From the IMG/VR virus record IMGVR_UViG_3300030060_001342, positions 1-22,594 of that record: a stretch of DNA of 22,594 nucleotides; one strand, written 5' to 3'. Source of the DNA: a virus. The translations under genes were made by a program, and so were the position numbers. Shown one piece after another: positions 1 through 7,904 of this stretch; position 1 is the stretch's first letter, and each line of letters starts with the position of its first letter. The notes under the pieces were generated by a model. That model made no database searches. It saw nothing but the letters and a program-made list of their open reading frames with translations, and was not told the DNA's origin.

Positions 1-2
1 GT

Positions 3-1109
3 GTAGCTGTAGATGGTTATGAAGGAAGTCCACCAGCATTTAATATAATTGAGGTGGAAGGTAGGGAGTATGCTGAGTTTATGGGTGGATCAAATAAACT
101 AGATTATGAAGATGATGGCAGTTTAGATTATGGCATAGGTGTAAGTTTTACTAGGATTGACTCTTTTAATTCATCAAACTGGAATCAGTTAGCAGGTTGG
201 TGGAGCGAAGGCAATGTTAAAACTATAGTAGATAGCGAAGGTATAAGAGTGTTTCCATTAACATTTGGCACAGACACAGACCCATACCCTACAGAGTTAG
301 TCAATAACTGGTTTTTTGGAATGTCAAGAAATATTTATTTAGGATGGGCAAGATTATATGGACAAAACATGCTTTCATTTGGTGGTGGTGGTTTTGTAAA
401 AAGTGGTGATATTTTAAAAGATCTAACAACTAGTGATGGCGATAAACAGGATTTTGAATATTATGTTAAATTAGAAATGGGCAGTGCAGAGTGTGGTGTA
501 TTAACTTATGAAGGTGATAGAAGTTTGCCTGTATGGTGGGTGCAACATACTAAAGGTGCAGAACAATTTTGGAATGTGAAAGCTGATGCACTTGAGCAGT
601 ATGGTGATGGACAAAACACAAGTTCTATACCACAAGGGCAAGAAATGGTAGTTACAACAGGCTTTAAGGTTGCAGACTTTTCAGGTGTTAAAAACTTAGA
701 AAGCAATAATCAATTTGTGCTTGGCGACAGGTATTGGGATGAACAAACAGAAACTTTTAAATTAGATACCACTATAGGTGGGGAAGCAGCATACTTTGAT
801 TTTAGAAACATGAAATGGGTAAGGAGAGCAGTAGTTAAAGACTTCCAAGACCAAGAATTATTTGCACAAGTAGAAGGCAGGGTGGATAATATAAATTTAA
901 GGTATACAAGCACTCAGGACATTTTAAATACAGAACAAATGAGGGCATATGACAATATAGGCCAGAGGCAACAAGTAAATGTAGTTGCAACACAAAGTAT
1001 GGCTCAACCTAAAAGAAGGCCTGTAAAACAGCAAAAAACAGCTATTAAGGGTAAAACCAAAACTAAAGCTAAACCAAAAACAAAAATACCAAAAGGAAAA
1101 GGCTATTAA
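3..1109 (+). CDS. Tail-module structural protein, 5' truncated by the window edge
   Basis: The reading frame is open from the first full codon at position 3, so the real start lies outside the window; the GTG at 54 is only an internal codon. About 368 residues are visible. The body is rich in Gly, Trp, Tyr and Asp, as in beta-rich virion proteins, with no catalytic motif I recognise. The last ~35 residues are a Lys/Pro/Thr-rich basic tail rich in TKAKPK-type repeats, perhaps a DNA- or partner-binding extension. The stop overlaps the next start (TAATG), so it is translationally coupled to the large hub-like gene. A tail role is inferred from this neighbour only. I do not recognise the family. 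Confidence 0.7.
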   Translation, partial: VAVDGYEGSPPAFNIIEVEGREYAEFMGGSNKLDYEDDGSLDYGIGVSFTRIDSFNSSNWNQLAGWWSEGNVKTIVDSEGIRVFPLTFGTDTDPYPTELVNNWFFGMSRNIYLGWARLYGQNMLSFGGGGFVKSGDILKDLTTSDGDKQDFEYYVKLEMGSAECGVLTYEGDRSLPVWWVQHTKGAEQFWNVKADALEQYGDGQNTSSIPQGQEMVVTTGFKVADFSGVKNLESNNQFVLGDRYWDEQTETFKLDTTIGGEAAYFDFRNMKWVRRAVVKDFQDQELFAQVEGRVDNINLRYTSTQDILNTEQMRAYDNIGQRQQVNVVATQSMAQPKRRPVKQQKTAIKGKTKTKAKPKTKIPKGKGY

Positions 1110-3889
1110 TGGCTAATTATAATAGACAAAATAGGCCTAATGTATCTAATGCATGGTGTTATTTATGTGATCACAACTTTCCATATGGGCCTGTAAATTA
1201 TTTTGACCCTAGATATGATGTTTATATTAGTTATTCATTTAAAGAAGGGCAAAGGCCACAATCAATAGAAGATAATCAAGCAATGTTAGCACTTTTAGAT
1301 GACAGTCAGTCTACAGTAGGTACAAGCAGTTCACTTATAATTACACCAGCACACATTATGTATGGCACAGGAGCCACTAATTGCAATACTGATAATGGAA
1401 GTGATGATTGGGGTAAATTAACAGAGGAAGACTATGGCCCTAACAATGATATTAATGGTGATGGCAATTTTGGTGGACAAGCAGACTTTGGACACATTGT
1501 AAATTCTAGTACAGATTATTTAGAAATAGAAACAGGAGCAGGTTTTGGAGCCAATAACTTTTTATCAAATTTTGGGTTGCCATATTTCATGTCTTTCACA
1601 AATGCATCACAACAAGGTGTTGGCAATATTATTACACCACAAAATGAAATATATATACCTCCTGCATGGGTTGTAGATGTAATATTGGATAGTGATGACC
1701 AGTGGGTAAAATCTATAATAGTAAGAATACCAAATGCACACTGGGCAAATTTATTTAGAGAAGAAGGTGCCTATGGAAATTTAATGTTATCAGCTTACAT
1801 TGGACAAGGGCCAGTTGATACAGATTTAGGAACTGTAGATGTTAATTATTTAATAGATAAAATTACAGGTAGAATGGGGTATGGCAATTCAGAATACCCA
1901 GCTAATATCCCATTTGGTGTACCTTCTGCCTATGAAATACCTTATGATACTTTAGTTGGGCAAAGAGTTTCTTTAGGGTTTAAAATGAGATTTGGCAAGT
2001 TTGATGACCAAGCACAAGAATTAGCTGATTACAACCATTACTACACTGCATTAGTAGATCCAAGTGCAGATCCTGAAAATATAGCATTAAAAAATAATAT
2101 TTTATTTGGAACAGGCTCAATTCCTAATTATCAGGTAACTATGGGCAGTTTTGAATTACCTAGAGAGGTACCAATAAATGAAAATGTAATAGGTAGTTTC
2201 AATTTAAACTTTCAGGATTTCGAAGGTGTTGCAAGAGTACTTGTAGTGGACAATCAGCATGTAGACTCTGAAGGTATTATTAATCAGCTAGATAATGACA
2301 TGAGGTCAATATATGATCAGTTAGAGGTAATAGGTTTTAATTACATAGATGACGCTGCCAACTATGGTATTGTTGAATTTGATTATGAAACTGACAGCTT
2401 AGGTGTCAGGTTTGATGTGCATCCTGTGGATTTATTTCACACATTCTATTTTACATACACAGGTGTTGCTAGTGGTGCAGATTCATTTTCAGTATATGTG
2501 CAATTAATAAGTTCAAATCATGGTAATGATAGTTGGAATGATTATTTCAATGAAATACCACCTGCATTTAAATGGTTTAGAGTGCATAACACTAACATAG
2601 ATGTAGTTGCTGAAAGTGATGAAGATGATGACAGTGATATGGTAATAGACCCTAGTGAAGATGATTTTGACATAGTAGATGATGATGAGGTAATAATACC
2701 ACCTGAAACAGAAGATGATTATGAGCCAGACCCAAACCAAACTCTTATATTAAATCCTGTCGATATATGTTTCCATTTTTTAGAACAGGAATTAAAATAT
2801 GCAGATGGCATAGATGCAGAAGCAATTATAGAGGCTAGGGATAACCATTTAAATTGGAGATTTGATTTTGTAATAAATGAAAGAGATACAGGCAAGAACC
2901 ACATTCAGGATTTAGTTTCAAATATGAAGTCGTCACCAACATTTAATAACAATAAACTATCATGGTTTAATATAAAAACAACTTACACTGGTGATGAGCC
3001 CAAAATAACTATTACATCAAAAGATATTATTAGTTATGAATATAGCAGAACAGATGCAAGTGATGTAAAGACAAGCATTGAAGTTAAGTATAACTATGAC
3101 ATTGGATTAGATTCTTATTTATCTACAACAGGTGATTTAAAAGTTAATGATGCAGGTGGTGGTATATTTGAAGGTGTTTACCATATTACAAGACCTTATG
3201 CAGATATGCCCAATTATGACATGGTAAACCCTGAGGATAAAATAAATTATTATGGTGTAAAAACTGAAAATGGCTCAAAGATAATACATGAAGATACACA
3301 TGAAATTATTGAAACTAAATACATTACAGATCCTTACACAGCATCAGAGTTTGCAAAGTTTCAATTAACCAGCAGATGTAATGTTCACAATAAAATTACC
3401 TTAACATTACCTTTAAAATATTATTATTTAGAAGTTGGTGATTTAGTTGATTTTGATGCTATGATAAAGGGTAGAAAGTTATTTGGTGAAAAATATGTAC
3501 TTGATAAACCTGATGAAATGCCTATTAGATGTGGACAATTTATACTACCATTATTTATAATTACAGATGTTAAAAAAACTTTAAAAAATGTAACTATTGA
3601 ATTATATCAGTTGCATCACTTAGATTATGAAACTGCACCTGTTTACAATGGTTTTGAATATCAATTAATTACCCCTACAGGGTTTCTTCCTGATGTTCCT
3701 GATTTTCCAGATCTTACACCAGCAGGTACTGGTGATTTAAATGGTGATGGGTCGATAGATGTGTTAGATGTTGTATTGGTAATGAATTTAATACTTGATG
3801 GTGAATACAATGAGGCAGGTGACTTAAATGGCGATGGCCAATTAGATGTGCTAGATATAGTTATGATTGTAAATGTTATAATAGGATAA
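1109..3889 (+). CDS. Large tail hub/tip-like protein with C-terminal type I dockerin
   Basis: This is a 926-residue protein in three parts. Residues 1 to about 500 are a beta-rich region of unknown family with one isolated DINGDGN calcium-type loop near residue 115. Residues ~501-542 are an Asp/Glu linker. Residues ~543-865 resemble the hub domain of siphophage tail-tip proteins (lambda J-like logic): a cluster reading LTLPLKYYYLEVGDLVDFD follows TASEFAKFQLTSRCNVHNK, as in hub domains that bind the tail tube. Residues 875-926 are a complete dockerin: two copies of GDLNGDG followed by xxDVLD, with D1, N3, D5, D9 and D12 all present in both, each followed by a hydrophobic helix. It starts at the TAATG overlap with the upstream gene. 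The hub assignment is inference; the dockerin is read directly. Its likely job is adhesion or assembly of extra tail-tip parts. Confidence 0.8.
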   Translation: MANYNRQNRPNVSNAWCYLCDHNFPYGPVNYFDPRYDVYISYSFKEGQRPQSIEDNQAMLALLDDSQSTVGTSSSLIITPAHIMYGTGATNCNTDNGSDDWGKLTEEDYGPNNDINGDGNFGGQADFGHIVNSSTDYLEIETGAGFGANNFLSNFGLPYFMSFTNASQQGVGNIITPQNEIYIPPAWVVDVILDSDDQWVKSIIVRIPNAHWANLFREEGAYGNLMLSAYIGQGPVDTDLGTVDVNYLIDKITGRMGYGNSEYPANIPFGVPSAYEIPYDTLVGQRVSLGFKMRFGKFDDQAQELADYNHYYTALVDPSADPENIALKNNILFGTGSIPNYQVTMGSFELPREVPINENVIGSFNLNFQDFEGVARVLVVDNQHVDSEGIINQLDNDMRSIYDQLEVIGFNYIDDAANYGIVEFDYETDSLGVRFDVHPVDLFHTFYFTYTGVASGADSFSVYVQLISSNHGNDSWNDYFNEIPPAFKWFRVHNTNIDVVAESDEDDDSDMVIDPSEDDFDIVDDDEVIIPPETEDDYEPDPNQTLILNPVDICFHFLEQELKYADGIDAEAIIEARDNHLNWRFDFVINERDTGKNHIQDLVSNMKSSPTFNNNKLSWFNIKTTYTGDEPKITITSKDIISYEYSRTDASDVKTSIEVKYNYDIGLDSYLSTTGDLKVNDAGGGIFEGVYHITRPYADMPNYDMVNPEDKINYYGVKTENGSKIIHEDTHEIIETKYITDPYTASEFAKFQLTSRCNVHNKITLTLPLKYYYLEVGDLVDFDAMIKGRKLFGEKYVLDKPDEMPIRCGQFILPLFIITDVKKTLKNVTIELYQLHHLDYETAPVYNGFEYQLITPTGFLPDVPDFPDLTPAGTGDLNGDGSIDVLDVVLVMNLILDGEYNEAGDLNGDGQLDVLDIVMIVNVIIG

Positions 3890-3890
3890 T

Positions 3891-4352
3891 ATGTATAGAA
3901 CTGAAAAAATAAATGCAAAATACACTGATAAAATAGACAGCAAGAACAGGCCTATAGCAACTGAAGCTAAAATTGAGTATGGTGATGGAGAGGTGTTTTT
4001 AAAAACTAATGGCGAAATAGCAGCCATAGATATAAAATATGAAGGTGCCTTTAAAGGTGTAAATACATTAGGTGACGGCTGGTTATACAAATGCAACAAT
4101 AACAGAATTATTATAGCTAGTTTAGCACAGGCACCATTCAAAGAAAGGATCTTTAATTATATTGGTAATATTAAAATTAAAAATGCAGAGTTTGCGACAT
4201 GGGATGGTAAAAAATTTAGGGTACAAATACAATCAAAAGAACAAACAACTTGGGCAAATAGTTATGCAACTTGGAACAGCGATACAAGAAAACCTGAGGA
4301 AGTTTTTAAAGACAAAACAATACACAAAGAAATAACTAAAAGCAGAATTTAG
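3891..4352 (+). CDS. Small unknown protein of the tail module
   Basis: A 153-residue protein starting one base after the dockerin gene stops, with a modest Shine-Dalgarno (AGGAT) in the end of that gene. It is mixed in charge, with a Lys-rich C-terminus and no membrane segment or signal peptide. A Trp/Thr/Ala-rich stretch near residues 120-130 (TTWANSYATWNS) is the only distinctive piece. I do not recognise the family. Its position between the hub-like gene and the conserved tail-region gene, in the same direction and without a gap, argues for a virion or tail-assembly role, but that is inference. Confidence 0.65.
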   Translation: MYRTEKINAKYTDKIDSKNRPIATEAKIEYGDGEVFLKTNGEIAAIDIKYEGAFKGVNTLGDGWLYKCNNNRIIIASLAQAPFKERIFNYIGNIKIKNAEFATWDGKKFRVQIQSKEQTTWANSYATWNSDTRKPEEVFKDKTIHKEITKSRI

Positions 4353-4359
4353 GAGAATT

Positions 4360-5511
4360 ATGGCGAGAAGAAAAATAGGCAAACCAAGATTTTATGCTGA
4401 TTTACCCTCATATTTGAAAGTAAAAGGCTATTTCACAGGCACTAATATAGACAATGTAGTCGACTTAACACTAAACCCCACTGAAGAAAATAGCGAAAAA
4501 TTATGGCAATTTGACCCTAGTCTTACAAAAACATTTAAACTGGATGCATCTGAAAGTAGTGCAAGTTTTGATTTTCACTTTGATAAAAAAGATAATTTAG
4601 ATGTATTTAATAAACAACTGCATGAATTAATAACAAATCCTGCAACATATTCAAATAAAACAGGATTGTATGGTGGTGTGCTTGGTCATACATTTTGCAG
4701 TAAAGAAGCACAAGATGAATTCCAAAATTTATTAACATACCATATAGCAATATTAGGTAATCCAACTAATGATGTACAAGACCAACAAACAGAGGATGCA
4801 ATAGCATTTGCTGATGAAATAAGCAACATACAAAACTTTACAACACAAACACCAACTTACAATGGTTATTCTTTGTGGAATATTAATGGCATAAGGTTAT
4901 CATCATTTGATGAAGGTACACAGGCCACTGGTATAGCCTTAAAAGTTTATACAGCAACTAATGCAACATTTGACACAGACACATCTATAGATATAGGTGC
5001 AATTACTTATGGAAGATGGTTTGAGCCTGAACATGCATTTGAATTGAAAGCCTCAGTTAAAAATGACTATGAGGGTTTTAAAACTAAAAATACTATAGGT
5101 GGCAATACATTAATTAATATAGATCATTTAGGTGTACCAAACTGGGGTAACTTACCTGCATGGACTCTAGAAAAGCAAATTGGCCATGACTATAACATAG
5201 GTGGTCATACAGGCAGAAGAACTTGGAGTGTGGGTTTAAACTTTATGTCAGATGATGAGCTATTGAGTGACCCAAATAACAGTAACCAGTTTTTTATTTA
5301 TGACGAAGATGCTAACTCATACAAATTTGATGATAGCATGAGTTCTTTTTTTGGTTTGACAATGGGTGGCAGGATTCCTTTTCTCTTTTGTCCTGATACT
5401 GATGCAGACAATAAAGAATTTGCAAAATGCATTATCACAAAACCTCCTACCTACAAACAGGTCGCTAATAACCTGTTTTCAACTAACTTCACAATAGCTG
5501 AAGTTTTTTAG
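4360..5511 (+). CDS. Conserved phage tail-region structural protein
   Basis: A 383-residue protein with a clear Shine-Dalgarno (AGGAG, 4352-4356) before ATG 4360. Its C-terminal third has a pattern I recall from a protein widespread in uncultured marine phage contigs: GRRTWSVGLNFMSDDELL, then SSFFGLTMGGRIPFLFCPD, then a final QVANNLFSTNFTIAEVF. In that family the gene sits with tail genes; its exact role (distal tail, baseplate or tube-associated) is not known to me. It has no signal peptide or membrane segment. It is the last gene of its transcript: a strong terminator follows 34 bases after the stop. A virion structural role is likely; the specific role is open. Confidence 0.7.
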   Translation: MARRKIGKPRFYADLPSYLKVKGYFTGTNIDNVVDLTLNPTEENSEKLWQFDPSLTKTFKLDASESSASFDFHFDKKDNLDVFNKQLHELITNPATYSNKTGLYGGVLGHTFCSKEAQDEFQNLLTYHIAILGNPTNDVQDQQTEDAIAFADEISNIQNFTTQTPTYNGYSLWNINGIRLSSFDEGTQATGIALKVYTATNATFDTDTSIDIGAITYGRWFEPEHAFELKASVKNDYEGFKTKNTIGGNTLINIDHLGVPNWGNLPAWTLEKQIGHDYNIGGHTGRRTWSVGLNFMSDDELLSDPNNSNQFFIYDEDANSYKFDDSMSSFFGLTMGGRIPFLFCPDTDADNKEFAKCIITKPPTYKQVANNLFSTNFTIAEVF

Positions 5512-5545
5512 GCAATAATACATACTCGACAATACAGCAACAAAC

Positions 5546-5569
5546 AAGGCTCTTAATTGAGCCTTTTTT
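5546..5569 (+). terminator. Rho-independent terminator closing the tail operon
   Basis: A perfect 7-bp stem AAGGCTC / GAGCCTT (5546-5552 with 5559-5565) encloses the loop TTAATT, and the T run continues to 5569. It sits just after the conserved tail-region gene and just before the early leader, so it separates late tail transcription from the early operon. Confidence 0.88.
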
Positions 5570-5587
5570 GTATATATTATATATTTA

Positions 5588-5704
5588 TTATAATTATTCC
5601 TCCTCTATAAATAAAAATAAATTATAAAAATGTTTGGAAAAGTTATATAAACTATATTAACTTGTTGTTAAGGTTAAAGGTTAAAAAATAATAGGAGATT
5701 AAAA
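5588..5704 (+). promoter_or_regulatory. Leader/promoter element, copy A (repeat of 15584-15704)
   Basis: This non-coding stretch lies between the terminator and the first early gene. It contains TATAAT at 5589-5594 (a perfect -10 hexamer, but with no convincing -35), then TATTCCTCCT at 5595-5604, A-rich DNA with TTATAAAAATGTT, a tandem AGGTTAAAGGTTAA, and the Shine-Dalgarno AATAGGAGATTAAAA. The same blocks recur in the same order and nearly the same spacing at 15584-15704. CTCCT (within TATTCCTCCT) could pair with AGGAG of the Shine-Dalgarno, 5 bp only. It probably marks the start of the early transcript; whether it acts as promoter, 5' UTR or both is inference. Confidence 0.6.
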
Positions 5705-6010
5705 ATGAAAGCAGAAATAAAATTCAATAAAATAGAAAATAATGGTGATAGTAGAGGTGTAAGATGGGCAAACCTAGAAGTTACTCTCACAGATGATAAA
5801 AGTGGAACTAACAGGTGGGCAACCATTACTGTTCATTGTAATGGATTATGGTTAAAATTAGCATCTTGCCATACATTCAAAAATCTTCAATGGATAATGA
5901 AGGCCTTAGAAACAGAAAAAAATGGGGTTACTATTGAAAAACATATCAGAGATAGGGCAAATGAAATATGCAAATGTCATGATATGATTCAAAAGAAATC
6001 TGTAATATAA
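5705..6010 (+). CDS. Unknown small protein, first gene of the early operon
   Basis: A 101-residue soluble protein with a strong Shine-Dalgarno (AGGAG 8 bases before ATG). The N-terminal half looks like two or three beta strands (IKFNKIENNGDSRGVRWANLE region); the C-terminal half is helical and carries the Cys/His cluster EICKCHDM. I do not recognise the family. As first gene behind the leader it should be expressed early and strongly, which suggests a host-takeover or regulatory job, but nothing in the protein proves that. The gene behind the second copy of the leader (15705) encodes a similar-sized but unrelated-looking protein. Confidence 0.7.
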   Translation: MKAEIKFNKIENNGDSRGVRWANLEVTLTDDKSGTNRWATITVHCNGLWLKLASCHTFKNLQWIMKALETEKNGVTIEKHIRDRANEICKCHDMIQKKSVI

Positions 6011-6029
6011 ATAAATAAGGAAAACTTGT

Positions 6030-6230
6030 ATGGCTCACACAAGGCTTTTGACTAGGAAAACTTGCAGGGGTGGAAAAGCAAAAGTGAGCCAAAAATTTAG
6101 AAACAAAAGGAGAAGTGGAATGTCAGAAGCTATGTTTGATTTGTTATACATAATGAGAGAAGTTTGTTATATAATTTTAATTATAATGCTATGGTTTGTT
6201 AGTGTTAAATACTTAAGGAGTGATAAATGA
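6030..6230 (+). CDS. Small single-pass membrane protein, possible dual start
   Basis: A 66-residue frame. Residues 1-30 are strongly basic (TRKTCRGGKAKVSQKFRNKR); residues ~40-60 form one hydrophobic helix (VCYIILIIMLWFVSV) followed by a short charged tail. Two in-frame starts are well supported: ATG 6030 with AAGGA 8 bases upstream, and ATG 6120 with AAGGAG (6107-6112) 7 bases upstream. The second would give a 36-residue protein that is essentially the membrane helix. Both products may be made. It overlaps the next tiny gene by ATGA. The function is unknown; a membrane-acting early protein or holin-like modulator is conceivable. Confidence 0.6.
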   Translation: MAHTRLLTRKTCRGGKAKVSQKFRNKRRSGMSEAMFDLLYIMREVCYIILIIMLWFVSVKYLRSDK

Positions 6231-6322
6231 ATTATTACACAAAAAGAGATATTAAGGATGCAGTTTGGTTTGTTTTAATGATAATAATGTTCTACCTAAA
6301 CATGGTTGTTTGGGCAGTTTAA
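6227..6322 (+). CDS. 31-residue single-pass membrane miniprotein
   Basis: ATG at 6227 overlaps the previous stop (ATGA) and has AAGGAG at 6214-6219, 7 bases upstream, so initiation signals are excellent for so short a frame. The protein is a short charged N-terminus (NYYTKRDIKDA) followed by one membrane helix of about 18 residues (VWFVLMIIMFYLNMVVWA). No homologue comes to mind. The stop (6320-6322) is immediately followed by the next gene's Shine-Dalgarno. Together with the preceding gene it makes a tandem pair of tiny membrane proteins in the early operon. Confidence 0.55.
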   Translation: MNYYTKRDIKDAVWFVLMIIMFYLNMVVWAV

Positions 6323-6331
6323 GGAGGTTAA

Positions 6332-6589
6332 ATGGCTGATTTTTTAATAAAAGTAGATGAGCATACACCTATGTTGTTTAAGGCTTTAATAAAGTATTCT
6401 CCATACAGGCAGAATTACTTTGCAAAAGAACTTAATATAATGCCTAGCAATTTGTCGTCATATTTAAATGGCAAAAAGGTTATGCCACATAAGATCAGGG
6501 ATGGTTTATTAAATTTGTTAGGGTTCAATAAAGATATACCCTACATAATGATAACACAAGATTACAATAAAATAATAAGGAGCAAATGA
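6332..6589 (+). CDS. Small helix-turn-helix DNA-binding protein
   Basis: An 85-residue protein started by a near-perfect Shine-Dalgarno (AAGGAGG, 6321-6327). Residues ~25-62 read as a Cro/CI-type helix-turn-helix: YRQNYFAKELNIMPSNLSSY, then LNGKKVMPHKIRDGLLNLLG, with the usual pattern of a first helix ending in Lys-Glu-Leu and a recognition helix SNLSSYL. There is no other domain, so it is a compact transcription factor or a DNA-binding accessory factor. It is the only classical DNA-binding regulator I see in the window and may act on the two leader elements. That target is inference. Confidence 0.65.
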   Translation: MADFLIKVDEHTPMLFKALIKYSPYRQNYFAKELNIMPSNLSSYLNGKKVMPHKIRDGLLNLLGFNKDIPYIMITQDYNKIIRSK

Positions 6590-6590
6590 T

Positions 6591-7250
6591 ATGTCTGTAA
6601 AAATACATGGTAAAGAATATAAAATGGTAGTTGAAAGAGTAGATGAGTTTCACAATGACCACAAAGAAAACAGATCTATAAATACATCAATAATTAGGTT
6701 TGAAGATGATACTGTTATAGTTAAGGCAACAGTTAGAATTGGTGATGATGAATTTACTGGTCATGCATATGAAGAAGTAGGCTCATCGCAAATAAACCAA
6801 ACTTCTGCATTAGAGAATTGCGAGACGTCTGCAATAGGTCGAGCATTGGCAAGTGCTGGATATGCTGGTACTGAGTTTGCAAGTGCAGATGAAGTTGCAA
6901 GTGCTATAAGTAAACAGGATAGTGGTTACAAAATGAAAACACCACAAACTAAATACTCAAAGCAAAGCAAAACAGATTTTACAAATGATGCTTGGAGAGA
7001 TGATTTGGTTGGTTATAAAAAACAGGAAAAAAAGCACCTTACATGGAGAACATTGCCAGAGGCTGATTTGCTTTGGATAATTGAGGAAGGGCCAAACTCA
7101 TGGAATGAAAAAGCAGTTGCAGAACATGGTGCGAGGCAAAGTGTTAGTGCAGCTATAAATGATGATGTAAAAGATGATGTAGATATAAAAACAGATAAGG
7201 TTAGTGCAAAGGAAATGGATGACATATTTGGAACAAAAAATGCAAAATAA
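6591..7250 (+). CDS. Single-strand annealing protein, Erf/Rad52-like
   Basis: A 219-residue protein starting one base after the previous stop. Residues 66-106 carry the signature I know from phage annealing proteins of the Erf/Rad52-like group: SSQINQTSALENCETSAIGR followed by ALASAGYAGTEFASADEVAS. These proteins coat single-stranded DNA and pair complementary strands during recombination-dependent replication. The N-terminal 60 residues form the beta strands expected before this motif; the C-terminal 100 are charged, as is usual for the partner-binding tail. A PD-(D/E)XK nuclease gene follows directly, matching the common annealase-nuclease pairing. Which subfamily it belongs to (Erf, Sak or Rad52) cannot be settled by eye. 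Confidence 0.65.
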   Translation: MSVKIHGKEYKMVVERVDEFHNDHKENRSINTSIIRFEDDTVIVKATVRIGDDEFTGHAYEEVGSSQINQTSALENCETSAIGRALASAGYAGTEFASADEVASAISKQDSGYKMKTPQTKYSKQSKTDFTNDAWRDDLVGYKKQEKKHLTWRTLPEADLLWIIEEGPNSWNEKAVAEHGARQSVSAAINDDVKDDVDIKTDKVSAKEMDDIFGTKNAK

Positions 7251-7719
7251 CCTTCATAAAAGGATAAAGTTTGGGGAGATTGGAGAGCATAAATTTGAAG
7301 ATTTTTGCAAAAGAAATGATATATGGTGCCAAAGGTTTGGTATAACTACTAGAGATTCTTATGCAATACCAAAGCAAATGTTCTACAAGATCCCTAAGCT
7401 AATAAAATCTGCTCCTGATTTTTTAATGGTCAATAAAAAGTTTCATTTTGTTGAGTGTAAAATGGCTGACAAAAATAGTGGTATGCATGTTAAAATAAAA
7501 CAACATGACATGAAACATTACCAAACATGGGCCAATGTTGGTGATCTTTTATTTTATATTTACAACTTTAAATACAATGAAGCATATTTAGTTGAGTTTT
7601 ATTACATAGCAGAGTTTATAAATAATAAAGATTATAAGCAGGGCATGTATAATGAAAATGGAAGATATTATTATGAGGTGCTAATGGATGATATAAGAGC
7701 ATATGGGAGGCAACTATGA
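7219..7719 (+). CDS. PD-(D/E)XK nuclease, partner of the annealing protein
   Basis: A 166-residue protein if translation starts at ATG 7219, which has AAGGA at 7209-7213; ATG 7240 (159 residues) is an alternative, and the GTG at 7204 has no such support. Numbered from 7219, the active-site motif is visible: Pro-Asp at 66-67 in KSAPDFLMV, then FHFVECKM with Glu 79 and Lys 81, the D...ExK set of the restriction-endonuclease-like fold. An upstream Glu-rich helix (GEIGEHKFEDFC) supplies the usual helix-1 acidic residue. This fits a phage exonuclease or Holliday-junction-type nuclease. The gene overlaps the annealase end by 32 bases and the next gene by ATGA. Confidence 0.65.
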   Translation: MTYLEQKMQNNLHKRIKFGEIGEHKFEDFCKRNDIWCQRFGITTRDSYAIPKQMFYKIPKLIKSAPDFLMVNKKFHFVECKMADKNSGMHVKIKQHDMKHYQTWANVGDLLFYIYNFKYNEAYLVEFYYIAEFINNKDYKQGMYNENGRYYYEVLMDDIRAYGRQL

Positions 7720-7904
7720 ATTGTAATATTTGCGATTCTGAAATAGAGTCAAATAATGGTGATGTAGTAGGTTATTTTGGTATAACTGAAGTTAGTTTTT
7801 GTATTTGGTGTTATAGTTCTATAACTGATATGGTTATACAAATACAAGGCTTTGACAATATAGATATATTAAAAGAAAAAATAAAAGAGTTAGAAAATGA
7901 GTAA
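7716..7904 (+). CDS. Small zinc-ribbon protein
   Basis: A 62-residue protein overlapping both neighbours by a few bases (ATGA with the nuclease, 8 bases with the PLP-like gene), so it is translated as part of the same string. Cys3 and Cys6 (CNIC) and Cys29 and Cys32 (CIWC) form a four-cysteine zinc knuckle pair; the remaining C-terminus is a short charged helix (ILKEKIKELENE). Proteins of this shape bind nucleic acid or act as small subunits. No specific family is recognised. Confidence 0.6.
   Translation: MNCNICDSEIESNNGDVVGYFGITEVSFCIWCYSSITDMVIQIQGFDNIDILKEKIKELENE

Noticed and set aside
3661-4141. Antisense frames over the dockerin segment and following gene
   Set aside because: The sense strand encodes a textbook dockerin and a well-placed small gene; the antisense frames are low-complexity Ile/Ser/Pro shadows.
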